Part shown: piece by piece, positions 29,779 through 40,737 of the stretch | Layout: each line of letters starts with the position of its first letter | Position numbering within the stretch: the stretch's first letter is position 1 | Assembly: GCF_031157375.1 (NCBI RefSeq) | Contig: NZ_JAVIFV010000003.1 | Location: 186,001 to 250,000, forward strand | DNA from: Sphingosinicella sp. LHD-64 | Lineage (GTDB): Bacteria; Pseudomonadota; Alphaproteobacteria; Sphingomonadales; Sphingomonadaceae | Direction: 5' to 3' | Length of the DNA stretch: 64,000 bases | The notes under the pieces: model-generated | What the model was told of the DNA's origin: nothing | Databases searched by the model: none | The model's input: only the letters and a program-made list of their open reading frames with translations | Made by a program: the position numbers and the translations under genes

Positions 29779-29852
29779 CATCATCCCAGCGGAAGCTGGG
29801 ATCTCATTGCCTTTTCACAAGGAAGGGAGATTCCAGCTTTCGCTGGAATGAC
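29779..29852. repeat. Dispersed two-hairpin element (CCAGCGGAAGCTGG type)
   Basis: Two adjacent hairpins, CCCAGCGGAAGCTGGG and TCCAGCTTTCGCTGGA, sit between odhB and lpd and the element ends GGAATGAC. Same overall plan as the GTCAC... elements but different stem sequence. It leaves little room for a separate lpd promoter. Confidence 0.75.
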
Positions 29853-29860
29853 GACAATCA

Positions 29861-31138
29861 TCATAGATCGATCAGCAACCGCGTCGGATCCTCGAGCGCT
29901 TCCTTCATTCGCACGAGGAAAGTGACCGCCTCGCGGCCGTCGATCAGGCGGTGGTCGTAGCTGAGCGCGAGATACATCATCGGGCGGGCGACGATCTGGC
30001 CGTCCTTCACCACCGGCCGCTCCTCGATGCGGTGCATGCCGAGCACCGCCGACTGCGGCGGATTGATGATCGGGGTGGAGAGAAGCGAGCCGAACACGCC
30101 GCCATTGGAGATGGTGAAGGTGCCGCCCTGCATCTCCTCGATCTTCAGCGTGCCGTCCTGCGCGCGCTTGCCGAAATCGGCGATCGTCTTCTCGATCTCG
30201 GCGAAGCTCATCGCCTGGGCGTTGCGGACCACCGGGACGACCAGGCCCTGCGGCGCCGACACCGCGACCGAGACGTCGAGATAGTCGTGATAGACGATCT
30301 CCTCGCCGTCGATCGAGCCGTTGACCGAGGGGACGTCGCGCGCGGCGAGCGCGGCCGCCTTCACGAAGAAGGCCATGAAGCCGAGGCGGATGCCGTGCTT
30401 CTTCTCGAACAGGTCCTTGTACTTCGCCCGCGCCGCCATCACCGCCGTCATGTCGACGTCGTTGAAGGTGGTGAGCATCGCCGCGGTGTTCTGCGCCTCC
30501 TTGAGGCGGCGGGCGATGGTCTGGCGGACACGCGTCATCCGCACCCGCTCCTCGCGGCGCTCGCCCGTCGCGGCGGCCGCGCTGGGCGCAGGGGCCGTAG
30601 CGGGCGTCGCCGGCGCGGGCGCCTCGGCCTTCTGCAGCTTCGAAGCAGCGAGCACGTCGTCCTTGGTGAGGCGCCCGTCCTTGCCGGTGCCTTTGATCTT
30701 CGAGGGATCGAGATGATGCTCCAGCACCACCCGGCGCACGGCCGGCGACAGGGTCAGGTGGGATTCGTCGTCCCCTGCGGGGGCGGCAGCCTCTTCCTTG
30801 ACCTCGATATTCTCGCCGGCGCCGGCCGGATTGACCGGCGTTTCCGCCGGTGCTGGCGGCGCCGGGGCCGCGGCGGCAGGTGCGTGAGCGGCGCTGCCGC
30901 CGCCCGCCTCGATCCGCGCGATCAGGGCGCCAACCGCGATCGTGTCGCCTTCCTTGACGAGCTGCTCGCCCATCACGCCGGCCGACGGCGCATTGACCTC
31001 GACCGCGACCTTGTCGGTTTCGAGGCTGGCTACGGCCTCGTCCGCCTTCACTGCCTCGCCGGGCTGCTTGAGCCACTGGCCCAGCGTCGCCTCGGTGATC
31101 GATTCCCCGAGCGTCGGGACCTTGACGTCTATGGCCAT
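29861..31138 (-). CDS. odhB: 2-Oxoglutarate dehydrogenase E2, dihydrolipoyl succinyltransferase
   Basis: 425 residues. Order: one lipoyl domain (1-80, lipoyl-lysine in ETDKVAVEV), an Ala/Pro-rich linker, a peripheral subunit-binding domain ([21 protein letters not shown]), a second Ala/Pro linker, and the acyltransferase core with the catalytic [12 protein letters not shown] near the C-terminus. It transfers succinyl groups to CoA within the 2-oxoglutarate dehydrogenase complex. It follows sucA by 18 bases. Confidence 0.97.
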   Translation of the reverse strand: MAIDVKVPTLGESITEATLGQWLKQPGEAVKADEAVASLETDKVAVEVNAPSAGVMGEQLVKEGDTIAVGALIARIEAGGGSAAHAPAAAAPAPPAPAETPVNPAGAGENIEVKEEAAAPAGDDESHLTLSPAVRRVVLEHHLDPSKIKGTGKDGRLTKDDVLAASKLQKAEAPAPATPATAPAPSAAAATGERREERVRMTRVRQTIARRLKEAQNTAAMLTTFNDVDMTAVMAARAKYKDLFEKKHGIRLGFMAFFVKAAALAARDVPSVNGSIDGEEIVYHDYLDVSVAVSAPQGLVVPVVRNAQAMSFAEIEKTIADFGKRAQDGTLKIEEMQGGTFTISNGGVFGSLLSTPIINPPQSAVLGMHRIEERPVVKDGQIVARPMMYLALSYDHRLIDGREAVTFLVRMKEALEDPTRLLIDL

Positions 31139-31156
31139 GCTGGTTGCGCTTTCTCT

Positions 31157-33958
31157 CTAGCTGGCTTTGCGATGGGCGATGGCGCGCGCCGAATGGCCGA
31201 GCGCGTCCTCGATGAGCTCGGCCTGCTCGGCGGCATGCCGCTTGGCGAGGCCGGTGGCAGGCGAGGCCGAAGCCTTGCGGCCCGCGTAGAGCGGCCGCTG
31301 CGCCTTGGCGTCGGCGAGGCACTTCTCGATCCGCCATTCGACGAAGTGCCAGTAGCCCTGGTTCTTGGGCTCCTCCTGGCACCAGACCACCTCTTCGAGG
31401 TTGGTCATCCGCTTGATCCGCGCGATGAGCGGCTCGCCCGGGAACGGATAAAGCTGCTCGACCCGGACGATCGAGGTGTTGGCATCGCCCGCCTTGTCGC
31501 GCGCCTCCATGAGCTCGTAGGCGACCTTGCCGGTGCACAGGACGAGCCGGCGCACCTCCTTGTCGGCGGGCGGGTTGAGATCGGACAGGAGGCGGCGGAA
31601 ATGGCCGTCGCCCTCGAAATCGGCCGCGCTCGAGACGGCGTACTTGTTCCGGAGCAGCGACTTCGGGGTCATGATGATCAGCGGCTTGCGGAAATCGCGG
31701 TGCATCTGCCGGCGCAGGATGTGGAAATAATTGGCCGGCGTGGTGCAGTTCGCGACCTGCATATTGTCCTCGCCGCAGAGCTGCAGGAAGCGCTCGGGCC
31801 GCGCCGAGCTGTGCTCCGGCCCCTGCCCTTCATAGCCGTGCGGCAGCAGCATCACGAGGCCGTTGGCGCGCAGCCACTTCGCCTCGCCGGCGGCGATGAA
31901 CTGGTCGATCATCACCTGCGCGCCGTTGGCGAAGTCGCCGAACTGCGCCTCCCAGAGCACGAGCGTCTTCGGGTCGGCGCTGGCATAGCCATATTCGAAG
32001 CCGAGCACGCCATATTCGGAGAGCGGGCTGTCGCGCACCTCGAACCGGCCCGGGCCGATGCGGGTGAGCGGGATATATTTGGCGCCCGAATTCTGGTCGA
32101 CCCAGGCCGAGTGGCGCTGGCTGAAGGTGCCGCGGCCGCTGTCCTGGCCGGACAGGCGCACGCCATAGCCTTCGCTGAGCAGCGTGCCGTAGGCGAGCGC
32201 CTCGGCCGTCGCCCAGTCGAAGCCCTGGCCGCTCTCGAACATCTCGCGCCGCGCGTCGATGATCCGCCCCAGCGTCTTGTGGATGGTGACGCTGCTGGGG
32301 ACGGTGGTCAGCACCTTGCCGACGTCATGGTAGGCGGTCTTGCCGATCGCGGTGGCGACGTTGCGGCGCTCCTCCTCCGGCGTCGCCGGCTTGTTGAGCC
32401 CGCTCCAGCGGCCCTCGAACCAGTCGGCCTTGTTCGGCAGGTAGGACTTGGCCGCCTCGAACTCGCTTTCGAGCAGGGTCGAGAAGGCCGCGACCTCGCC
32501 GTCCATCCAGCCCTCGCCGATCACGCCTTCGTCGACGAGGCGCGCGCCATAGACGTCGGAGACGCCCGGATGCTGGCGGATCGCGGCATACATGAGCGGC
32601 TGGGTGAAGCTCGGCTCGTCGCCCTCGTTGTGGCCGAAGCGCCGGTAGCACCACATGTCGATGACGATGTCGCGCTGGAATTCGTGGCGGTATTCCATCG
32701 CCAGCTTGCAGGCGAAGGTCACCGCCTCCGGATCGTCGCCGTTGACGTGGAGGATCGGCGCCTGGACCATCTTCGCCACGTCCGACGGATAGGGCGAGGA
32801 GCGCGCGAACTGGGGCGAGGTGGTGAAGCCCACCTGATTGTTGATGACGAAGTGCAGGCAGCCGCCGGTGTCGTAGCCCGGCAGGTCCGAGAAGCCGAAG
32901 CATTCGGCGACGATTCCCTGCCCCGCGAACGCCGCGTCGCCGTGGATCAGCACCGGCAGCACGGTCGCGCCGGTCGTGTCGCCGCGGCCCTGTTGCTGCG
33001 CCCGCGCCTTGCCGAGGACGACGGGGTCGACCGCCTCCAGATGGCTGGGGTTCGGCACGAGGCTGAGATGGACCCGCACGCCGTCGAACTCGCGGTCGGA
33101 CGAGGTGCCGAGATGGTATTTGACGTCGCCCGAGCCGCCGACATCCTCGGGGTTCGCCGAACCGCCGGCGAACTCGCTGAAGATGACGCGGTAGGGCTTG
33201 CCCATGACGTTGGCGAGGACGTTGAGGCGGCCGCGATGGGCCATGCCGATCACGACCTCCTGGACGCCGTAGCCGCCGCCATATTTGATCACCGCCTCAA
33301 GCGCGGGGATCATCGATTCGCCGCCGTCGAGGCCGAACCGCTTGGTGCCGACATACTTTTTGGCGAGGAAGCGTTCCCACTGCTCGCCCTGGATCACCTT
33401 GATGAGGATCGCCTTCTGGCCCTCGGGCGTGAAGCGGATCTCCGCCTCGCGCCCCTCCATCCGGTCCTGCAGGAAGCGGCGCTCCTCCAGGTCGTTGATG
33501 TGCATATATTCGAGGCCGACCTTGCCGCAGTAATTGCGCTGCAGCACCGGCACGATCTCGCGCACCGTCGCCCATTCGTAGCCCAATGTGCCGTCGAGAA
33601 AGACCGGGCGGTCGAGATCGGCGCCGGAGAAGCCGTGGAATTCGGGGGTGAGATCGGCCGGCAGCTCGCGCTTGGTGAGGCCGAGCGGATCGAGATCGGC
33701 GGCGAGATGGCCGCGCACCCGGTAGGTGCGGATCAGCATCATCGCCTGGATCGCGTCCTTGGCGGCCTGCTCGACCTCGGCCTCGGACTTCCCGGCGGCA
33801 GTCGCGGCGGCCTTCGCCTTGTCCGCCACCTTCGGAAGCGTCATCCGCGTGGGATCGAGCCCCGCATTGACCTCATCCAGCTCGACCAGGGGCCAACCTG
33901 CGCGGGCCCAGCTCGGGCCTTGTTCGCGCTCGCTCGTCATCGATAGGTCGTTTGTCAT
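31157..33958 (-). CDS. sucA: 2-Oxoglutarate dehydrogenase E1
   Basis: 933 residues from ATG 33958 (AGGC upstream); a GTG at 33973 in frame would add five. Core motifs are present: [17 protein letters not shown], the TPP/Mg segment [17 protein letters not shown], and [15 protein letters not shown]. The enzyme decarboxylates 2-oxoglutarate with TPP and loads the E2 lipoyl group. The N-terminus starts close to [16 protein letters not shown]; the FLSGANAxYLE-type segment that precedes this in many E1 proteins and helps bind E2 is absent, and the DNA upstream is occupied by a palindromic repeat. Whether short E1 is normal in this lineage I cannot tell. Confidence 0.96.
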   Translation of the reverse strand: MTNDLSMTSEREQGPSWARAGWPLVELDEVNAGLDPTRMTLPKVADKAKAAATAAGKSEAEVEQAAKDAIQAMMLIRTYRVRGHLAADLDPLGLTKRELPADLTPEFHGFSGADLDRPVFLDGTLGYEWATVREIVPVLQRNYCGKVGLEYMHINDLEERRFLQDRMEGREAEIRFTPEGQKAILIKVIQGEQWERFLAKKYVGTKRFGLDGGESMIPALEAVIKYGGGYGVQEVVIGMAHRGRLNVLANVMGKPYRVIFSEFAGGSANPEDVGGSGDVKYHLGTSSDREFDGVRVHLSLVPNPSHLEAVDPVVLGKARAQQQGRGDTTGATVLPVLIHGDAAFAGQGIVAECFGFSDLPGYDTGGCLHFVINNQVGFTTSPQFARSSPYPSDVAKMVQAPILHVNGDDPEAVTFACKLAMEYRHEFQRDIVIDMWCYRRFGHNEGDEPSFTQPLMYAAIRQHPGVSDVYGARLVDEGVIGEGWMDGEVAAFSTLLESEFEAAKSYLPNKADWFEGRWSGLNKPATPEEERRNVATAIGKTAYHDVGKVLTTVPSSVTIHKTLGRIIDARREMFESGQGFDWATAEALAYGTLLSEGYGVRLSGQDSGRGTFSQRHSAWVDQNSGAKYIPLTRIGPGRFEVRDSPLSEYGVLGFEYGYASADPKTLVLWEAQFGDFANGAQVMIDQFIAAGEAKWLRANGLVMLLPHGYEGQGPEHSSARPERFLQLCGEDNMQVANCTTPANYFHILRRQMHRDFRKPLIIMTPKSLLRNKYAVSSAADFEGDGHFRRLLSDLNPPADKEVRRLVLCTGKVAYELMEARDKAGDANTSIVRVEQLYPFPGEPLIARIKRMTNLEEVVWCQEEPKNQGYWHFVEWRIEKCLADAKAQRPLYAGRKASASPATGLAKRHAAEQAELIEDALGHSARAIAHRKAS

Positions 33959-33968
33959 TTTGCCTGCC

Positions 33969-34035
33969 GTCACCCCGGCGAAGGCCGGGGTCCAGTTCCA
34001 ATCTCCGTCTGGATACCGGCCTTCGCCGGTATGAC
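33969..34035. repeat. Dispersed two-hairpin element between sucD and sucA
   Basis: Starts GTCACCCCGGCGAAGG and ends CGCCGGTATGAC; a first hairpin (CCCCGGCGAAGGCCGGGG) and a second (ATACCGGCCTTCGCCGGTAT) are separated by about 21 bases. It fills most of the sucD-sucA gap and reaches to within 10 bases of the chosen sucA start. Confidence 0.85.
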
Positions 34036-34043
34036 GGATTCGC

Positions 34044-34928
<885 letters not shown>

Positions 34929-34935
34929 TCGCTTT

Positions 34936-36211
<1,276 letters not shown>

Positions 36212-36316
36212 TCAAAGCGAAGGGGCCGCGGAACGCGGCCAGACGTGGCGCTCGCTTAGACCCGTGATGCGCGAGGGGCAACCGGGGAGGCAGAGAATCT
36301 TGGCGCTCGCGCCGAA

Positions 36317-36790
36317 CTACTCGGCGCGGGTCAACACATGGCGGGCGAACTCGCGCGAACCGCCGTCGCGCGTGGCCACCGTATCGGTGACCTCGAGCCG
36401 CCCGTCGGGCATCAGCCGGTAGACGGTCCGGCCGCGCTCGGTTTCGACCGAACCCCAGTCGGCGGTGAGCACCTGCCCCTCGACCCGGCCGGAGATGCCG
36501 AAGGTCACGCCGCGATTGTCGAACCACTGCGCCTGCCAGCCGCCGGTCTCGACCGGCCGATAGAAGGCCCGCCCCTCGAAGCCGCCGCCGCCCCGGTAAC
36601 TCAGCTCGAGGAACTTGCCGCCGAGCGCCGGGCGGATATCGAGCGCCGCCTCGCTCGCGGCGCCAAACATCGTTCCCGTCCCCTGCCAGCGCCCCACCAG
36701 CCAGGAAAGAGCGCCAAGGTCCTGGGCCGCGGCCGGAACGGCGGCGACCAAAGCCAGCGCGGCGACGGCGCCCCTAAACACCCTGCTCAT
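36317..36790 (-). CDS. Exported lipocalin-like protein of unknown function
   Basis: 157 residues with a signal peptide ending VPAAAQ. The mature start LSWLVGRWQGTGTMFG and the following run of beta strands with conserved Gly and Trp (GWQAQWFDNRGVTFGISG) resemble small beta-barrel, lipocalin-like or DUF1579/THAP4-like proteins that bind hydrophobic ligands. Its start overlaps the end of the upstream VOC gene by 17 bases, so both are in one unit. Function unknown. Confidence 0.75.
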   Translation of the reverse strand: MSRVFRGAVAALALVAAVPAAAQDLGALSWLVGRWQGTGTMFGAASEAALDIRPALGGKFLELSYRGGGGFEGRAFYRPVETGGWQAQWFDNRGVTFGISGRVEGQVLTADWGSVETERGRTVYRLMPDGRLEVTDTVATRDGGSREFARHVLTRAE

Positions 36791-37163
36791 GTGCCTCGCT
36801 CAGGTCCTGATAGAACATCAGCGCATTGTCGTCGGGATCGTAGAAGGTGAGCAGGCGAACCATGCCGGGAATGTCCATGATCGGCCCGTCCTGACGGATG
36901 CCGCGCCGGTCGAGCTCGGCCTTGGCCGCGTCGAGGTCGGTGACCCCGAAGGTCAGGGTCGCGCCGCCCTTGCCGCCCGGCTCCTCGACCTCGGACAGGC
37001 CGATATTGACCCGCGCGACGCCCGAGGTGAGCTCGCACCAGGCGAGATCGTCCATCCGGTAGATAAGCTCGCCGCCGAACACGTCCAGATACCAGGGGAT
37101 CGCGCGGTCCAGGCTCTTGACGCTCATCGAGCAGGTCAGGCCGCCATCATAGGTGATCGCCAT
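36774..37163 (-). CDS. VOC-family (glyoxalase/dioxygenase fold) protein
   Basis: 129 residues from ATG 37163, preceded by GGGAGGCG. Two beta-alpha-beta-beta-beta units are visible: YDGGLTCSMSVKSLDRAIPWYLDVFGGELIY and TLTFGVTDLDAAKAELDRRGI ... RLLTFYDPDDNALMFYQD. Members bind a metal ion and act as glyoxalases, dioxygenases, epimerases or drug-binding proteins. It is divergent from a winged-helix regulator 74 bases away, which may control it. Confidence 0.85.
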   Translation of the reverse strand: MAITYDGGLTCSMSVKSLDRAIPWYLDVFGGELIYRMDDLAWCELTSGVARVNIGLSEVEEPGGKGGATLTFGVTDLDAAKAELDRRGIRQDGPIMDIPGMVRLLTFYDPDDNALMFYQDLSEAHEQGV

Positions 37164-37237
37164 CGTTTCGCCTCCCGAATCATCCATAAGTTCTATTTTT
37201 ATATCGCATATACTTTCTGGCGCTGCTAGCAAGAGGC

Positions 37238-37774
37238 ATGATCGATGACGCCGATCTCCTGAGGCTGACCGCGGGGCGCTGGCTGGTGCCGCTGATGGCG
37301 CATGTCGCGACGGCCGGGGGCGGCGCGCGCTTCGCGGCGATGCTGGCGCAGATCGGCCTGTCGCGCAGCGCGCTGACGGCGAGTCTGGCGCAGCTCCAGG
37401 AGGCTGGCTGGCTCACGCGCAATCCTGGACACGGTCACCCGCTCCGGCCGGAATATGTGCTGACCGCGAAGGGCGAGCTGATCGCCAGGTTCTGCGAGAG
37501 TGTGATGCGGCAGCGGACGCGGCTCGGGCTGGAGCCCGGCCAGTTGCCGCGCTGGTCGCTGCCGATCGTCGCGCGGCTGGACGGGGCGCGCACGCGGTTC
37601 AATATGCTGCGCACCGAGCTCAGGCCGGTCACGCCCCGTGCCCTGTCGCTGACGCTCAAGCAGATGCTGGCGATCGACCTCGTCGACCGGTCGCTCGAAG
37701 ACGAATTTCCGCCGATCGCGATCTACGGCCTGACCTCTCGCGGTCAGGATCTCGCCGCCGCGATGCACGGATGA
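37238..37774 (+). CDS. Transcriptional regulator with two tandem HxlR-like winged-helix domains
   Basis: 178 residues. The first half (LLRLTAGRWLVPLMAHVATAGGGARFAAMLAQIGLSR..., with recognition helix SRSALTASLAQLQEAGWLTRN) and the second half (LPRWSLPIVARLDGARTRFNMLRTELRPVTPRALSLTLKQML...) each read like one winged-helix domain ending in an LTxKG or LTSRG wing/strand. A single chain could thus mimic the usual dimer. It lies between two VOC genes, divergent from one and just upstream of the other (15 bases), and probably regulates them. The ligand is unknown. Confidence 0.75.
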   Translation: MIDDADLLRLTAGRWLVPLMAHVATAGGGARFAAMLAQIGLSRSALTASLAQLQEAGWLTRNPGHGHPLRPEYVLTAKGELIARFCESVMRQRTRLGLEPGQLPRWSLPIVARLDGARTRFNMLRTELRPVTPRALSLTLKQMLAIDLVDRSLEDEFPPIAIYGLTSRGQDLAAAMHG

Positions 37775-37788
37775 CGACAGGAGGCTCC

Positions 37789-38160
37789 ATGCTTTTCGAA
37801 GGCATCAACGTCGTGTCCATCGAGGTGCCGGACCTCGCCGCTGCCAAGCATTTCTACGGCGAGGTGCTCGGTCTCGGGACGCCGCTCTACGATCTGCCCG
37901 ACGCGGGCTGGATCGAGTTCGCCACCGGCAGGGCCGGCGGCAACCTCTCGATCATGACGGCCGGCCCGGGCTGGACCCCGTCGCACACGACCACGATCGT
38001 GCTCAACAGCCCCGATTGCCACCAAACCTGCGCCGCGCTTCGCGCCCGCGGCGTCCGCTGCGACGATCCGCAGGTCTTTCCCGGCTATGTCACCTTCGCC
38101 AGCTTCTACGACCCCTTCGGGAACCGGCTGCAGATGTGCAGTCCGGCACCGGACGCCTAG
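37789..38160 (+). CDS. VOC-family protein, glyoxalase-like
   Basis: 123 residues from ATG 37789, chosen over ATG 37771 because AGGAGG lies 5 bases upstream. It opens GINVVSIEVPDLAAAKHFYGEVLGLG and ends FASFYDPFGNRLQMC, the paired VOC units with the acidic metal ligand replaced or shifted. It is co-transcribed with the tandem winged-helix regulator. Its TAG stop lies inside a CTAG that also holds the stop of the convergent VOC gene. Confidence 0.85.
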   Translation: MLFEGINVVSIEVPDLAAAKHFYGEVLGLGTPLYDLPDAGWIEFATGRAGGNLSIMTAGPGWTPSHTTTIVLNSPDCHQTCAALRARGVRCDDPQVFPGYVTFASFYDPFGNRLQMCSPAPDA

Positions 38161-38537
38161 GCCGCGCCGACGATGTTCAGGATGTTGCCGTCCGGATCCT
38201 TGAACCAGGCGATCTTGTAGCCGTCGTCGGCGACATGGAGATCGCCCTCGGCGCGCATGCCGGGCATGTCGTAATGTTCGAAGGCGACGCCCTTGCGCTT
38301 CAGGTCGGCGACCTCGGAATCGATGTCGTCGACCTCCCAGGTGACCGCGGTCGCCTCGTTGGTGCCGGCGAACTCCGAGCGATAGACGTTGATGCTGCTG
38401 TCGCCGCTTTTCAGCACGATCAGCTCCTCGCCCTCATTGTCGATCTGCTTCAGGCCGAGCGTGCCGGTGTAGAAATCGCGCGCGCGACCGATGTCGCTGA
38501 CCGCGAGATTGGCGACGGCGTTGCGGGTTCCAAGCAT
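38157..38537 (-). CDS. VOC-family protein, glyoxalase-like
   Basis: 126 residues from ATG 38537, preceded by GAGGAGG. Opening VANLAVSDIGRARDFYTGTLGL and end YKIAWFKDPDGNILNIVG are typical of the family; YDMPGMRAEGD lies between. It converges on the preceding VOC gene with a 4-base overlap (CTAG). Its substrate is unknown. Three VOC genes within 1.8 kb with one regulator suggests a shared response to a reactive metabolite. Confidence 0.87.
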   Translation of the reverse strand: MLGTRNAVANLAVSDIGRARDFYTGTLGLKQIDNEGEELIVLKSGDSSINVYRSEFAGTNEATAVTWEVDDIDSEVADLKRKGVAFEHYDMPGMRAEGDLHVADDGYKIAWFKDPDGNILNIVGAA

Positions 38538-38590
38538 GGCGTCCTCCTCTGCCGCGGACAATGTCTCGCGCCGGAGGAGGGTTCCGGCGT

Positions 38591-40024
38591 CTACCGCGCC
38601 GGACCTGCCAGCCGTCGAATCATGCCGACCCAGTGATCGATATTCTCGTAGAACGAGCGCTGCGGATTGCGCTCGTCGCGGCCGTGGGCGCGCTCGTCGG
38701 TGGGCGAGATGCCCCAGCCCGATTCGACGCCATAGACCGGCACGCCCCTGTTGCGGAAATAGAGGCCATCGGTGGCCCCCGTGCTCATCTGCGGCACGAT
38801 CGCGACGCCGGGATGGCGGGCGTGGATCTCGGCTGTGAAGGCGCCGACCACGTCCTCGCGCAGCGGCGAGGCATCGGCCGGACGCGCCTCGCGGACCGGC
38901 TCGACCGCGACATTGTCGGGGCCTGCGATCTCGCGCAGGATCGCCAGCACCCGCGCCGGATCATGGCCCGGGAACATGCGGCAGTTGACGTTGGCCTGCG
39001 CCTGCTGCGGCAGCGCGTTGGGGGCGTGGCCGCCGCTCAGCATGGTCGCGACGCAGCGGGTGCGGGTGAGGCCGACCTCGGTCGGCGAGGCCTCGATCAC
39101 GTCCGCCGCCGCGCCGTCATTGGGATTGGCGAGCCAGGCGCGGATCGCCGCGGCCAGCGGCGGCTCGGCATTGCGCACACGATCGGCGAGCATCGCCCGC
39201 GTCGTCTCGTTCTGCATCGGCTCGAACCGGTAGCGCTCCAGCCGCTCCAGCGTGTGGGCGAGCGCATAGATCGCGTTGTCGGGGCGCGGGCGCGAGCTGT
39301 GGCCGCCCGGATTGGTCGCGGTGAAGGTGAAGTCCTGATAGACCTTCTCGGCGGTCTGGATGCCGAAGCCGAGCGGCGTCCCGTCGGCCAGATAGGCGCC
39401 GCCGCCGGCATCGGCATTGAGCGCGAAATCGATCGTGGCGACGTCGAACCATTCGTTGGCGGCGAGACGTGCGCCGTCCCCGCCCGTCTCCTCGTCGCCG
39501 GTGAACAGGACGAGGATGTCGCGGTCCGGTGCGAAGCCTTCGGCGCGCAGCCGCAGCAGGGCCATCGTGATCGCGACCACGCCCTGCTTGTCGTCGGCGG
39601 TGCCGCGCCCGTAGAAATAGCCGTCCGCCGCGCCCAGCTCGAACGGCTCGCGCGACCAGTCCTCGCGGCGCGCGTCGACCACGTCCATATGCGCCATCAG
39701 CAGGATCGCCTTGCGGCCCGACGGCCGCGCCGCCGGCCAGCGCAGGGTGAGCGCGGCGGTGTGATCGTCCGGCAGGGTCACGTCATAGGGTCGCACGGTG
39801 ACATCGGTCAGCCCGCCGGCGCGGAACTGCTCCTGGAGATAATTGGCGAGCTCCGTCATCCGCCCGCGCCCCTGCACGGTCGGGATCGAGATCGCCCGCG
39901 CGTAGATTTCCCGCGCCTTCTGGTGCCACGGGTTGGCGGGCTCCATCGCCACCCGGTCCGGCTGGGCGACGGCGGCCGTGGCAAGCAACGCGGCAGCCAC
40001 CGCGGCGAATCGGGCGAAGCGCAT
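38591..40024 (-). CDS. Exported M20/M28-type metallopeptidase
   Basis: 477 residues from ATG 40024 with GGGAGA upstream and a signal peptide ending AVAQ. Metal-site motifs follow in order: MAHMDVVDA (His and Asp), GTADDKQG (bridging Asp), TGDEETGGDG (catalytic Glu) and ALNADAGGG; a dimerisation domain with NPGGHSSRPRPDN and a late His region complete the M20 pattern. It would cleave peptides or acylated amino acids in the periplasm with two zinc ions. Stands alone; specificity unknown. Confidence 0.9.
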   Translation of the reverse strand: MRFARFAAVAAALLATAAVAQPDRVAMEPANPWHQKAREIYARAISIPTVQGRGRMTELANYLQEQFRAGGLTDVTVRPYDVTLPDDHTAALTLRWPAARPSGRKAILLMAHMDVVDARREDWSREPFELGAADGYFYGRGTADDKQGVVAITMALLRLRAEGFAPDRDILVLFTGDEETGGDGARLAANEWFDVATIDFALNADAGGGAYLADGTPLGFGIQTAEKVYQDFTFTATNPGGHSSRPRPDNAIYALAHTLERLERYRFEPMQNETTRAMLADRVRNAEPPLAAAIRAWLANPNDGAAADVIEASPTEVGLTRTRCVATMLSGGHAPNALPQQAQANVNCRMFPGHDPARVLAILREIAGPDNVAVEPVREARPADASPLREDVVGAFTAEIHARHPGVAIVPQMSTGATDGLYFRNRGVPVYGVESGWGISPTDERAHGRDERNPQRSFYENIDHWVGMIRRLAGPAR

Positions 40025-40151
40025 GAAAATTCTCCCTGTTTGGCGGCGCACGATCACCGGAAACGGCGCGGCGTCAAGCGCCCCCAATCCGGAGGCCTAC
40101 TCAAACATCGGGATTACCACCCGAGAGAGCGCACTGTCCGTTCCATCGGGC

Positions 40152-40688
40152 TCAATTGACAAACTCGCGCGGCCGAAATCGCGACCTAGGAGCCCTGAGA
40201 CCAACTGCACGATAATCGGACTCGCTTACCTGAAGGTTCAGTGCTGACCGATAGCACCGTTGAAGGCGGTCTTGCGAAAAGACTGCGGCACTCCAGAACC
40301 TTGAGCCAGCAGGTGTACTCATGAATCGACGAATGTCATTTAGCTCATCGACAGTAAGCTCATATGCGGCGCCTTCCGCGTCGCAAGCAATTGCAGTTCG
40401 ATCAATTTGAGATCTGTCCACAGGCACGCGAGTGGCTAGGTGCTGGGCCAGAAGGTCAAGCTTCTCCACCCATCGCCGTTGTCCCGGGCGGATTCCAGCG
40501 GCGATCAGGGCATCTGCCGCTGTCGTGGTAATCGCTGCTTCTATCGACGATCGCCTCCAAAATTCTGGGATGGGATGATCCTCCCATAATCTGATCGCAG
40601 CCTCGTGACGCCCCGTCTCAGGTGGGGATGGTGGTGGCACCAACTGATAAAGCAACGCGAGAATCGCAAGAGCATATTGTCCTGGCAC
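40152..40688 (-). CDS. Hypothetical exported protein, possibly DUF2059-like
   Basis: 178 residues from GTG 40688, beginning with a short hydrophobic stretch (YALAILALLYQLV) that could be a signal peptide. The segment ELTVDELNDIRRFMSTPAGSRFW resembles the core of DUF2059 proteins (an Asp-rich helix followed by a FxxTPxGxxF-like motif), but this is a weak match. The base composition is lower in GC than its neighbours, and it sits alone between the M20 peptidase and zapE. Possibly horizontally acquired. Function unknown. Confidence 0.6.
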   Translation of the reverse strand: MPGQYALAILALLYQLVPPPSPPETGRHEAAIRLWEDHPIPEFWRRSSIEAAITTTAADALIAAGIRPGQRRWVEKLDLLAQHLATRVPVDRSQIDRTAIACDAEGAAYELTVDELNDIRRFMSTPAGSRFWSAAVFSQDRLQRCYRSALNLQVSESDYRAVGLRAPRSRFRPREFVN

Positions 40689-40737
40689 GCCAAACTCCGA
40701 ATTTCAGCAATGACCCAACAAGCGGCTGAGCCATTCC

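Noticed and set aside
29951-33946. 1331-codon plus-strand open frame opposite odhB and sucA
   Set aside because: Antisense shadow of confirmed TCA genes; Arg/His/Asp-rich low-complexity product.
36224-36240. GGCCGCG-GAA-CGCGGCC hairpin upstream of mdh as a terminator
   Set aside because: No T-run follows and it lies in the leader; noted only in the mdh entry.
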